DNA of 5,154 bases from Thermoflexales bacterium (GCA_017998555.1 JAGOCU010000185.1:1-5154), one strand, 5' to 3'. Counted from the first letter of the stretch, positions 1 to 5,154 are shown. Numbers and translations are program-made. Notes: generated by a model from the letters alone, not told the origin.

Positions 1-230
1 GGGTTTGCCCCGCCGGGCTGGGTGATCCCTGACAGGTCGCCCTTGACATCAGCCATGAACACGGGCACCCCGATTCGGCTGAAGTTCTCAGCCAGGGTCT
101 GCAGGCTGACGGTCTTGCCTGTTCCCGTTGCGCCAGCAATCAGTCCATGCCGATTGCCCATGCGGGGAAGGAACAACAGCTCGAGGCCGCCCACGGCCGG
201 ATCTTGTTTTGCGATGAGAAATGGTTCCAT
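1..230 (-). CDS. HerA/YjgR-like helicase-family ATPase (DUF853), N-terminal fragment, cut by left window edge
   Basis: The first 76 codons are present and the gene continues beyond base 1. The protein starts MEPFLIAK and carries a clear Walker A motif, GATGTGKT at residues 33-40, preceded by the hydrophobic strand GLIA. A second conserved block, ADVKGDLSG, follows at about residues 60-68. This arrangement (short N-terminus, P-loop, then DVKGDLSG) is typical of the DUF853/YjgR branch of HerA-like P-loop ATPases, proteins of about 500 residues whose cellular role is poorly defined. The ATG at 230 was chosen because it gives the usual distance to the P-loop. No Shine-Dalgarno site is visible before it. 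It lies 39 bases after the greA stop on the same strand with no terminator between, so co-transcription with greA is likely. The Walker B and C-terminal parts are outside the window, so activity cannot be judged. Confidence 0.85.
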   Translation of the reverse strand, partial: MEPFLIAKQDPAVGGLELLFLPRMGNRHGLIAGATGTGKTVSLQTLAENFSRIGVPVFMADVKGDLSGITQPGGAN

Positions 231-269
231 GTGTATTGGGTGGGGAGTTGTGACGGTCGGATTGCGCGC

Positions 270-740
270 CTAATCGACGCTGATGATCTTGAAGGTGGCC
301 GTGCCGCCGGGAGCATTTACCTTGACCTTGGCGCCCGCCCGCTTGCCGAGCAGCGCTTTGCCCATCGGCGATTCATTGGACACCCGTCCGCGGCTCGGGT
401 CCGCCTCGGCCACGCCCACGATCATGAAGATCTCCTTTTCCGGATATCCTTCCTCGATGACGGTGACCTTGCTGCCCAGCCTGGCCTCGCCCGGAGCGCC
501 GCCCACGGACAGGATCTCAACATTCTGGAGCATGCGCTCGAGGGCCTGGATGCGGCCTTCGAGAAAACCCATCTCTTCCTTGGTCTGGATGTAGTCGGCG
601 TTCTCGGACAGGTCGCCCTGCTTGATCGCGAAGCCCAGGCGCGCCGAAAGCTCAGGGCGCTTGACGGTGCGCAAATACTCGAGTTCCTCGCGAAGCTTGA
701 GCGCGCCCTCGGCGGTGAGGTAGGTCTTGTTGTCTGACAT
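270..740 (-). CDS. greA: Transcription elongation (transcript cleavage) factor GreA
   Basis: The protein is 156 residues, against about 158 in Escherichia coli GreA. GreA enters the secondary channel of RNA polymerase and stimulates cleavage of backtracked RNA so that stalled complexes restart. The N-terminal half is the long coiled coil (about residues 8-78, with LREELEYL and KRPEL). It carries the tip motif GDLSENADY at residues 42-50, and the two acidic residues D43 and E46 match the D41/E44 pair of E. coli that coordinates the catalytic metal. The C-terminal FKBP-like domain (about 82-156) ends with the family blocks SPMGKALLGK (124-133) and APGG (143-146). The reading frame is open further upstream, but the ATG at 740 gives the family length and lies just after a -10 box, so the longer frame is an artefact. 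It is divergent from the transporter cluster and 39 bases upstream of the HerA-like gene. Confidence 0.97.
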   Translation of the reverse strand: MSDNKTYLTAEGALKLREELEYLRTVKRPELSARLGFAIKQGDLSENADYIQTKEEMGFLEGRIQALERMLQNVEILSVGGAPGEARLGSKVTVIEEGYPEKEIFMIVGVAEADPSRGRVSNESPMGKALLGKRAGAKVKVNAPGGTATFKIISVD

Positions 741-747
741 CGGGACA

Positions 748-753
748 ATTCTA
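748..753 (-). promoter_or_regulatory. -10 box of greA promoter, positioned for a leaderless mRNA
   Basis: Read on the minus strand the hexamer is TAGAAT (5 of 6 to TATAAT). It ends 7 bases before the greA ATG (740-738), so transcription should begin at or one base before the start codon. No convincing -35 hexamer is seen 16-18 bases further upstream. No Shine-Dalgarno site exists between box and ATG, which fits leaderless initiation. Start site position is inferred, not measured. Confidence 0.5.
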
Positions 754-825
754 CGCGCGATCGTATTCCGCGCGGTCCGTCGGGTTGCCGAACGTAATCC
801 GGCGCTGCAATAGCCGCTTTGTGGG

Positions 826-834
826 TGATAAAAT
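826..834 (+). promoter_or_regulatory. Extended -10 promoter of the BMP lipoprotein gene
   Basis: TGATAAAAT is an extended -10 element: TG, one base, then TAAAAT (5 of 6 to consensus) at 829-834. The -35 region is weak, the best candidate being CTGCAA at 805-810 with an 18-base spacer, which is usual for extended -10 promoters. Predicted transcription start is about 841, giving a leader of roughly 80 bases before the ATG at 920. Confidence 0.5.
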
Positions 835-843
835 ACGGACCGT

Positions 844-859
844 TGCGGCATTGGCCGCA
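844..859 (+). other. Leader hairpin 1 in the 5' UTR of the lipoprotein mRNA
   Basis: A perfect 6-bp inverted repeat (TGCGGC / GCCGCA) closes a 4-base loop ATTG. It sits only a few bases after the predicted transcription start, so it could protect the 5' end of the mRNA from decay. No U-run follows, so it is not a terminator. Confidence 0.4.
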
Positions 860-883
860 TACCCACCCACCCAATTTCCGTTG

Positions 884-899
884 CCGGCCTGCGTGCCGG
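884..899 (+). other. Leader hairpin 2 in the 5' UTR of the lipoprotein mRNA
   Basis: A 5-bp inverted repeat (CCGGC / GCCGG) closes a 6-base loop and ends just before the purine-rich Shine-Dalgarno stretch at 903-911. It does not cover that site, so it may keep the ribosome landing site single-stranded, or it may simply be chance in GC-rich DNA. Confidence 0.3.
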
Positions 900-902
900 A
901 TC

Positions 903-911
903 GAGGAGAGG
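903..911 (+). promoter_or_regulatory. Shine-Dalgarno site of the lipoprotein gene
   Basis: GAGGAGAGG contains AGGAG and AGAGG, the latter ending 8 bases before the ATG at 920. It is the strongest ribosome binding site in the window. It fixes the start at 920 over the in-frame ATG at 785, which lies upstream of the promoter. Confidence 0.8.
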
Positions 912-919
912 AAAAACAC

Positions 920-2107
920 ATGAATAAGCGACTTTCCGCAATGCTGGGTCTGGCCCTTGGCGCCAGTCTGTTGCTGAGCGGGTGCGCGGCCGCCGCCACA
1001 CCGACTGCCGTGCCCCCCAAGCCGACCGAAGCGCCGAAGCCCACCGCCGTGCCTCCGACAGCGGCCCCGAAGCCGACCGATGTTCCCAAGCCCACCGATG
1101 TCCCCAAGCCCACCGCCGTGCCCGCGACCGCGGTCCCGAAGAAGCTGAAGATCGGCCTGGTGACGGATGTTGGGTCGCTGGATGACAAGAGCTTCAACGC
1201 CAGCGCCTGGGAAGGCGTCAAGCGCGCCGAAAAGGACTTTGGCGTCGAAGTCAAGGCCATCGAATCCAAGCAGCCGACCGACTATCAGAAGAACATCGGT
1301 CAGTTTGTCAACGAGAAGTATGACCTGATCATCACCGTCGGCTTCCTGATGCAGGACGACACCGCCAAGGCCGCCCAGCAGTTCCCTGACCAGAAGATGG
1401 CCATCGTGGACTCGGCCAATACTTCCTCCGACGGCAAGATCGTGGCGGCCAACGTCATGGGTCTGCTGTTCGCCGAGGATCAGTCCGGCTTCCTGGCCGG
1501 CACCGTCGCGGGGCTGATGACCAAGAGCAACGTCGTTGGCGGCGTGTATGGTCTGCAGATTCCGCCCGTGTGCAAGTTCGTCAAGGGTTACGAAGCGGGC
1601 GTGAAGTCGGTCAACCCGACCGCCAAGATCTTCGGCGTCTACCAGGGTCCGTCGGACGGCGCGCCGTTCAACAACCCCGCGTGGGGCGCCGCGCGCGCGA
1701 AGGACCAGATGCAGCAGAAGGCTGACGTCATCTTCTCGGCCGGCGGCAACACCGGCAACGGCGGCCTCGAGGAAATCGCCAAGGCCACTGGCGTGCTCGG
1801 CATCGGCGTGGACAAGGACCAGTACGCGTCGTCGTCGGACAACGTCAAGAAGATCCTGCTCACCAGCGCGATGAAGCGGGTTGACCAGGCCACCTACCTG
1901 GCGATCAAGGACGTTGTCGACAGCAAGTTCAAGGGTGGCATCCGCATCTTCGACATCAACAACGACGGTGTCGCCGCGGCGCCCTTCCATGATCTCGACA
2001 GCAAGGTCTCGGCCGACATCAAGGCCAAGCTCGACGCGGCCATCAAGGGCCTGAAGGCTGGCACGCTGAAGACCGGCCTCGACCCGGCCGCCGATCCCTG
2101 CAAGTAG
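920..2107 (+). CDS. BMP-family (PnrA/BmpA-like) substrate-binding lipoprotein of an ABC importer, probably for nucleosides
   Basis: The protein has 395 residues. A lipoprotein signal peptide (basic MNKR, hydrophobic core, lipobox LSGC) puts the lipidated cysteine at residue 22. Residues 27-73 form a Pro/Thr linker with KPTxxP units that tethers the binding domain to the membrane. The binding domain runs from about 76, starting KIGLVTD and followed by the family hallmark GSLDDKSFN (85-93). Further family blocks are a GFLMQDD stretch, the FAEDQSGFLAG segment and the IPPVxKFxxGYEAG segment. BMP proteins capture purine nucleosides (Treponema PnrA, Bacillus NupN), although RfuA of the same fold binds riboflavin, so the ligand is inferred. 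All roughly 40 lysine codons appear to be AAG, whereas the downstream ATPase mixes AAA and AAG, suggesting high expression. Two cysteines remain after lipidation, C218 and C394 (second to last residue). The gene ends in its own terminator before the ATPase gene. Confidence 0.93.
   Translation: MNKRLSAMLGLALGASLLLSGCAAAATPTAVPPKPTEAPKPTAVPPTAAPKPTDVPKPTDVPKPTAVPATAVPKKLKIGLVTDVGSLDDKSFNASAWEGVKRAEKDFGVEVKAIESKQPTDYQKNIGQFVNEKYDLIITVGFLMQDDTAKAAQQFPDQKMAIVDSANTSSDGKIVAANVMGLLFAEDQSGFLAGTVAGLMTKSNVVGGVYGLQIPPVCKFVKGYEAGVKSVNPTAKIFGVYQGPSDGAPFNNPAWGAARAKDQMQQKADVIFSAGGNTGNGGLEEIAKATGVLGIGVDKDQYASSSDNVKKILLTSAMKRVDQATYLAIKDVVDSKFKGGIRIFDINNDGVAAAPFHDLDSKVSADIKAKLDAAIKGLKAGTLKTGLDPAADPCK
1070..1123 (+). 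repeat. Three tandem 18-bp in-frame repeats encoding KPTDVP/KPTAVP
   Basis: The units at 1070-1087, 1088-1105 and 1106-1123 encode KPTDVP, KPTDVP and KPTAVP and differ at only a few bases. Related, more diverged units (KPTEAP, KPTAVP) lie just upstream at 1019-1054. They build the extended linker between the lipid anchor and the binding domain. The repeat length is a multiple of three, so copy-number change would alter linker length without a frameshift. Confidence 0.8.
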
Positions 2108-2130
2108 AAGTTCGCCAACAGCGAATAACT

Positions 2131-2166
2131 AAAAATACCCCCCGGCGCACGCCGGGGGGTATTTTT
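2131..2166 (+). terminator. Intrinsic terminator after the lipoprotein gene
   Basis: A perfect 16-bp inverted repeat (2131-2146 with 2151-2166) closes the 4-base loop GCAC. The core is a 9-bp GC-only stem, CCCCCCGGC with GCCGGGGGG, followed by a T-rich tail (TATTTTTCATTTTT, 2160-2173). It starts 23 bases after the stop codon. The outer A5/T5 arms make it symmetrical, so it could also stop antisense transcription. It lies inside the transporter cluster, so most transcripts from the upstream promoter should end here and carry only the binding-protein gene. Confidence 0.93.
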
Positions 2167-2178
2167 CATTTTTCTCCT

Positions 2179-2184
2179 TATAAT
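2179..2184 (+). promoter_or_regulatory. Consensus -10 box for the ATPase-permease genes
   Basis: A perfect TATAAT ends 6 bases before the ATG at 2191, which places the predicted transcription start on that A. It lies immediately after the terminator tail, as expected for a new promoter restarting transcription. The -35 position (about 2156-2161) falls in the terminator stem and reads GGGGTA, a poor match, so either the -10 box dominates or an activator is used. Confidence 0.55.
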
Positions 2185-2190
2185 CGAAAC

Positions 2191-2226
2191 ATGTCCCCCG
2201 TGGTTCGCATTCCCCGCCCAGCATGA
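2191..2226 (+). CDS. Possible leaderless 11-codon leader ORF overlapping the ATPase start
   Basis: ATG at 2191 opens a frame encoding MSPVVRIPRPA and stops at TGA 2224-2226. The stop overlaps the ATPase start codon (2223-2225) in the arrangement ATGA, the classic geometry of translational coupling by re-initiation. The ATG coincides with the transcription start predicted from the TATAAT box, and no Shine-Dalgarno site is present, so initiation would have to be leaderless. The ATPase gene also lacks a Shine-Dalgarno site, which gives the mini-ORF a plausible job. The peptide has no recognised motif and no run of one amino acid that would suggest attenuation. It may be only a 32-base untranslated leader. 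Confidence 0.35.
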   Translation: MSPVVRIPRPA

Positions 2227-3749
2227 CCCAGCCACCAGACACCCCAGCAATCGCCCTGGAGATGCGCGGCATGACCAAACGCTTCCCGGGCGTGCTTGCC
2301 AACGATCGCATCAGTTTTGACTTGCGCCTGGGCGAAATCCATGCGCTCCTGGGCGAGAACGGGGCCGGAAAGAGCACCTTGATGAACTTGTTGTATGGGC
2401 TGTATCCGCCCGACAGCGGCGAGATCCTGCTCAGCGGCAAACCCGTGCAAATCCACGGGCCACGCGACGCGATTGCGCTCGGCATTGGCATGGTCCACCA
2501 GCACTTCATGCTCGTGCCGCCCCTCACCGTGACCGAGAACATCATGCTCGGCATGGAAGAAACGCGCGGCCCGCTCCTGGATGAAGTCAGGCCCGCGGCC
2601 CGGATTCGCGACATCGCGAACCGGTATGGTCTCGAGATTGATCCAGACGCCAAGATCAAGGATCTCTCAGTAGGGCTGCAGCAGCGCGTGGAAATCGTCA
2701 AGGCTCTGTATCGAAACGCGCGCGTGCTGGTCCTGGACGAGCCGACCGCCGTCCTGACGCCTCAGGAGGTCGACGCCCTGTTTGTCACGTTGCGCACGCT
2801 GGTCAGCCAGGGCGTGAGCATCATCTTCATCTCCCACAAACTCAAGGAAGTGATGGCGATCGCCAACCGCATCACGGTGCTGCGCCAGGGCAAAGTGGTC
2901 GGCAGCACCACGCCGGCCGAGGCCGACGAAGCCAAACTGGCATCGATGATGGTTGGGCGTCCGGTGCTCTTGACGGTCGAGAAGGGTCCGGCCAAACCGG
3001 CCGCGACCGTTCTCAATGTGCAACATCTCAAAGTCATGAGCGATCGGCGAAGCGTGGCCGTCAACGACGTGAGCTTCGAAGTCAGGGCGGGAGAAATCGT
3101 GGGGATCGCCGGGGTCGAGGGCAACGGCCAGAGCGAGCTGGTCGAGGCCATCACGGGTCTCCGTTCGCCCACTTCGGGCACGGTGTCGATAGACGGCGTC
3201 ACCATGCCGCATGAGAACCCGCGCGCCGCGATCATGGCGGGCGCCTCGCATATCCCTGAAGATCGCCACAAGTTTGGAATGGTCAAGGATTACCCGCTCA
3301 GCACCAATCTCGTGCTCTCATCCTTTGACCGGCCGCCCTTCACCCATGGGATGCTGCTCGACCAGAACGCAATCGACGAAAACGCCCGAAAGCTGGTAAC
3401 GGAGTTCGACATCCGGACCCCGAGCGAACAGACGACGATGAGCAGCCTGTCGGGCGGCAATCAACAAAAGGCGGTGGTCGCGCGCGAGTTCTCGCGCCCC
3501 ATGAAGCTATTGATCGCGGCGCAGCCCACCCGCGGGGTGGACGTGGGTTCCATCGAATTCATCCATCGCCGCATCGTCGAAGCGCGCGACAAGGGCAACG
3601 CGGTATTGCTGGTGTCGGCCGAACTCGACGAGATCATGTCGCTCAGCGACCGGATTCTGGTCATGTTCAAAGGACAGGTGGTGGGCGAACGCGACGCCGC
3701 GCAGACGACCCGATCCGATATTGGTTTGTTGATGATGGGAAAGGCCTGA
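2223..3749 (+). CDS. ABC importer ATPase with two nucleotide-binding domains (BMP/nucleoside type, NupO-like)
   Basis: The protein has 508 residues, the normal length for the fused double-ATPase subunits of this importer class. Domain 1 is complete: Walker A GENGAGKST (44-52), Q-loop VHQHF with Q93, signature LSVGLQQ (148-154), Walker B VLVLDEP with E173, and switch histidine H205 in FISHKL. Domain 2 keeps a good signature, LSGGNQQK (409-416), but its P-loop reads GVEGNGQSEL (297-306) without the Lys-Ser/Thr. Walker B reads IAAQPTRGVDVG, with A433-Q434 in place of Asp-Glu, and the switch histidine is replaced (VSAELDE, A466). Such degeneration of domain 2 is usual in this family and implies one working ATP site. 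The protein sits on the cytoplasmic face of the two permeases. The start lacks a Shine-Dalgarno site and overlaps the stop of the possible leader ORF. The next gene begins 2 bases after its stop. Confidence 0.95.
   Translation: MTQPPDTPAIALEMRGMTKRFPGVLANDRISFDLRLGEIHALLGENGAGKSTLMNLLYGLYPPDSGEILLSGKPVQIHGPRDAIALGIGMVHQHFMLVPPLTVTENIMLGMEETRGPLLDEVRPAARIRDIANRYGLEIDPDAKIKDLSVGLQQRVEIVKALYRNARVLVLDEPTAVLTPQEVDALFVTLRTLVSQGVSIIFISHKLKEVMAIANRITVLRQGKVVGSTTPAEADEAKLASMMVGRPVLLTVEKGPAKPAATVLNVQHLKVMSDRRSVAVNDVSFEVRAGEIVGIAGVEGNGQSELVEAITGLRSPTSGTVSIDGVTMPHENPRAAIMAGASHIPEDRHKFGMVKDYPLSTNLVLSSFDRPPFTHGMLLDQNAIDENARKLVTEFDIRTPSEQTTMSSLSGGNQQKAVVAREFSRPMKLLIAAQPTRGVDVGSIEFIHRRIVEARDKGNAVLLVSAELDEIMSLSDRILVMFKGQVVGERDAAQTTRSDIGLLMMGKA
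3737..3744 (+). promoter_or_regulatory. Shine-Dalgarno site of permease 1, inside the end of the ATPase gene
   Basis: GGGAAAGG ends 7 bases before the ATG at 3752 and lies within the last codons of the ATPase gene. With only two bases between the ATPase stop and this ATG, ribosomes finishing the ATPase can pass directly to the permease. Confidence 0.55.
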
Positions 3750-3751
3750 CT

Positions 3752-4858
3752 ATGAAGCGATTCTCAATTGCCAGCATCTGGGGAAGCGCCTGGGCCCCCA
3801 TCGGTTCGGTCGTCCTCGCCCTGGTCATCGCCGGGGTGATGATGGCGCTGACCAACTCCAATCCGTTGGACGCGTATCGGGCGCTGTTCGAAGGCGCCTT
3901 TACCCGGCCCGGCACGGACACCCGCCCCACCGCCTTCTTTGAAACGCTCGTTTCCGCGACACCCTTCCTGGTGCTCGCGCTGGGTGTGTCACTCAGCTTT
4001 TCTGCCGGCCTCTTCAACATCGGCGCAGAGGGCCAGCTTTACATGGGCGCGCTGGCGTCGACGATGGCGGGCTTCATGATCACGGGGCTCCCGGCCTTCA
4101 TCCACCTGCCATTGGCCCTGCTCGCAGGGGCGCTGGCCGGCGCGCTGTGGGCGGGCATCGCCGGCTGGCTGAAGGCCACCCGCGGCGCGCCCGAGGTCGT
4201 GACGACCATCATGCTGAACTACATCTCGTACTCGGTCGTCAACTACATGGTGAATGGCCCGTTGCGCGGCAAGGGCTCAGCCCCGCGCACACCGGACATC
4301 GAGCCGAGCGCCGTCCTGCCCAACCTCCTGGACTCGCCCGAGCGCCTGCATTGGGGGATCATCATCGCCATCGCCTGCGCCGTGGGCTTTTGGGTGCTGA
4401 TGAAGAAGACACCGCTCGGCCTTCAGATCCGGCTTGTCGGCGCAAATCGAGAAGCCGCCCGCTATGCCGGAATCAATGTCAATCGGACCTACTTTGTGGC
4501 GATGGCCATCAGCGGCGGTCTGTGCGGTCTCGCCGGCGCCATCGAAGTGCTGGCGCTCTATCGTTTCCTGCCGACGGAGTTCACCACCGGCTATGGCTTT
4601 GACAGCATCGCGGTCGCGCTGCTGGGCGGAGGGAATCCCATCGGCATCGCGCTGGCGGCCCTTCTCTTTGGCGCGCTGGTCAATGGCGCCACCTACATGC
4701 AGTTCAGTGCCGGGGTGTCCAACTACATCATTTCGGTGCTGCAGGCCTTCATCATCGTTTTCGTTGCCGCGCCGGGCATCGTGCGAGACCTGTTTGGCTG
4801 GATCCGTCTGCGACGCAAACCCGCTCCCGAGCCCGCGCCGGAAGGAGCCCAGGGCTGA
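3752..4858 (+). CDS. ABC importer permease 1 (BPD_transp_2 family, NupP-like)
   Basis: The protein has 368 residues and is strongly hydrophobic, with about eight likely membrane segments (roughly 16-34, 66-86, 96-116, 118-139, 200-216, 246-269, 284-311 and 324-345). Family hallmarks are SAGLFNIGAEGQ (84-95), EVVTTIMLNYI (148-158) and the cytoplasmic ATPase-contacting loop VGANREAARYAG (229-240). A polar stretch at about 168-200 is probably extracellular. The tail after the last helix is basic and then Pro/Ala-rich (RLRRKPAPEPAPE), in keeping with a cytoplasmic C-terminus. It would form a heterodimer with permease 2 through which the substrate passes. It is tightly packed between the ATPase gene (2-base gap) and permease 2 (3-base gap), so these three genes form one translation-coupled operon. 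Substrate specificity cannot be read from the sequence. Confidence 0.95.
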   Translation: MKRFSIASIWGSAWAPIGSVVLALVIAGVMMALTNSNPLDAYRALFEGAFTRPGTDTRPTAFFETLVSATPFLVLALGVSLSFSAGLFNIGAEGQLYMGALASTMAGFMITGLPAFIHLPLALLAGALAGALWAGIAGWLKATRGAPEVVTTIMLNYISYSVVNYMVNGPLRGKGSAPRTPDIEPSAVLPNLLDSPERLHWGIIIAIACAVGFWVLMKKTPLGLQIRLVGANREAARYAGINVNRTYFVAMAISGGLCGLAGAIEVLALYRFLPTEFTTGYGFDSIAVALLGGGNPIGIALAALLFGALVNGATYMQFSAGVSNYIISVLQAFIIVFVAAPGIVRDLFGWIRLRRKPAPEPAPEGAQG

Positions 4859-4861
4859 ACC

Positions 4862-5154
4862 ATGGACAAGCTCCTTCTCACGCTCGGCCAGATCGACTAT
4901 ATCTTCCTGATCGCAGTCGCGCTGCGCGCTGCCACACCCATCGTTTTTGCCGCGCTCGGGGGGGTGTTCTCCGAGCGCTCTGGCATCATCAACATCGCCC
5001 TGGAAGGCATGATGCTGACCTCGGCCTACGTCTCGTTCCGGGTCGCCGTCCTCGCCCACTCGCCCTGGATTGGCCTGCTGGGCGGGATCGCGGCCGCCAT
5101 GCTCGTCGCCGCCCTGCACGCGGTCGTTTCGATCCGCTATCGAACCAATCAGGT
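4862..5154 (+). CDS. ABC importer permease 2 (BPD_transp_2 family, NupQ-like), cut by right window edge
   Basis: The first 97 codons are present and the frame is still open at base 5154. The protein begins MDKLLLTLGQID and has a first membrane segment at about 12-34. The family hallmark GVFSERSGIINIALEGMML then follows, the counterpart of the FNIGAEGQ block in permease 1, with another hydrophobic segment at about 70-88. The pair of a roughly 370-residue permease followed by a shorter one beginning this way is the standard BMP-type importer arrangement (NupP/NupQ, RfuC/RfuD); full family members are about 300-320 residues. The ATG at 4862 is 3 bases after the permease 1 stop. A Shine-Dalgarno candidate AGGG (4851-4854) is 7 bases upstream, and a stronger AGGAG (4843-4847) is 14 bases upstream. 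Confidence 0.93.
   Translation, partial: MDKLLLTLGQIDYIFLIAVALRAATPIVFAALGGVFSERSGIINIALEGMMLTSAYVSFRVAVLAHSPWIGLLGGIAAAMLVAALHAVVSIRYRTNQ

Larger units (their letters stand above)
741..919. other. Divergent intergenic region between greA and the BMP lipoprotein gene
   Basis: This 179-base stretch separates two divergent genes and holds a promoter for each (minus -10 at 748-753, plus -10 at 829-834), then the leader of the lipoprotein mRNA. I see no small gene, tRNA or recognised riboswitch here. The leader was compared by eye with the purine riboswitch, which would suit a nucleoside importer, but its conserved loop motifs are absent. A C-rich run with three CCC blocks lies at 862-872. Confidence 0.7.

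Noticed and set aside
235..243. 9-base CCACCCAAT shared between the region before the HerA-like gene (minus strand) and the lipoprotein leader (867-875, plus strand)
   Set aside because: A single short match noticed after the fact, at different distances from the two start codons and with no symmetry, is probably chance in C-rich DNA.
862..872. Possible G-quadruplex on the minus strand (three GGG blocks)
   Set aside because: Only three G-triplets are present, with no fourth nearby, so a stable three-tier quadruplex is not supported.
785..919. In-frame N-terminal extension of the lipoprotein from ATG 785
   Set aside because: The extension would begin upstream of the promoter at 826-834 and would bury the signal peptide. 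ATG 920 has a strong Shine-Dalgarno site and gives a standard lipoprotein signal.
841..919. Purine riboswitch upstream of a presumed nucleoside importer
   Set aside because: The conserved junction and loop-loop motifs of purine riboswitches are absent, and the leader has only two small independent hairpins.
741..1001. N-terminal extension of GreA on the minus strand
   Set aside because: The family length and the conserved N-terminus start at the ATG at 740. The extension has unrelated composition and crosses the divergent promoter region.
422..1990. Long 522-codon open frame on the minus strand across greA and the lipoprotein gene
   Set aside because: It lies antisense to two well-identified genes, has low-complexity Gly/Arg/Val/Asp-rich composition with no domain, and is explained by the GC-rich third positions of the real genes.
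4277..5119. 280-codon minus-strand open frame across the two permease genes
   Set aside because: It is antisense to two clear permeases, with a charged low-complexity composition and no recognisable domain.

Overview
The window looks like a piece of a high-GC bacterial chromosome, most likely from the phylum Chloroflexota (Anaerolineae-like). This rests on protein style, not on a marker gene. The substrate-binding lipoprotein has the long Thr/Ala/Val/Pro linker (PTAVPP, KPTDVP units) common in lipoproteins of that phylum. Two good -10 boxes also sit only 6-7 bases before an ATG, as in bacteria that use leaderless mRNAs. The class assignment is inference.

Left part (1-740, minus strand): two genes read leftwards, greA (transcript cleavage factor) and then the first 76 codons of a HerA/YjgR-like (DUF853) ATPase that runs off the left edge. 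They are 39 bases apart and are probably co-transcribed from a promoter just before greA.

Middle (741-919): a divergent intergenic region. It holds the greA promoter on the minus strand, and on the plus strand an extended -10 promoter followed by a roughly 80-base leader with two small hairpins and a strong Shine-Dalgarno site.

Right part (920-5154, plus strand): a complete BMP-family ABC importer cluster, apart from the cut last gene. In order: BMP/PnrA-type binding lipoprotein, a perfect hairpin terminator, a second promoter, a double-domain ATPase, permease 1 and permease 2 (cut by the right edge). The set matches the purine-nucleoside importer layout of Bacillus subtilis NupNOPQ (YufNOPQ) and Treponema PnrA. 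The lipoprotein captures substrate outside the membrane, the two permeases form the channel, and the ATPase powers import. Nucleoside is the best substrate guess, but the same architecture also carries riboflavin (RfuABCD).

The least ordinary part is 2131-2226. A strong terminator separates the binding-protein gene from the ATPase gene. A consensus TATAAT then lies exactly 6 bases before an ATG that opens an 11-codon reading frame, and its stop overlaps the ATPase start (ATGA). The ATPase gene has no Shine-Dalgarno site, so a leaderless mini-ORF coupled to the ATPase is a testable hypothesis. I found no mobile elements, CRISPR arrays, tRNA or rRNA genes, and no wholly new system.
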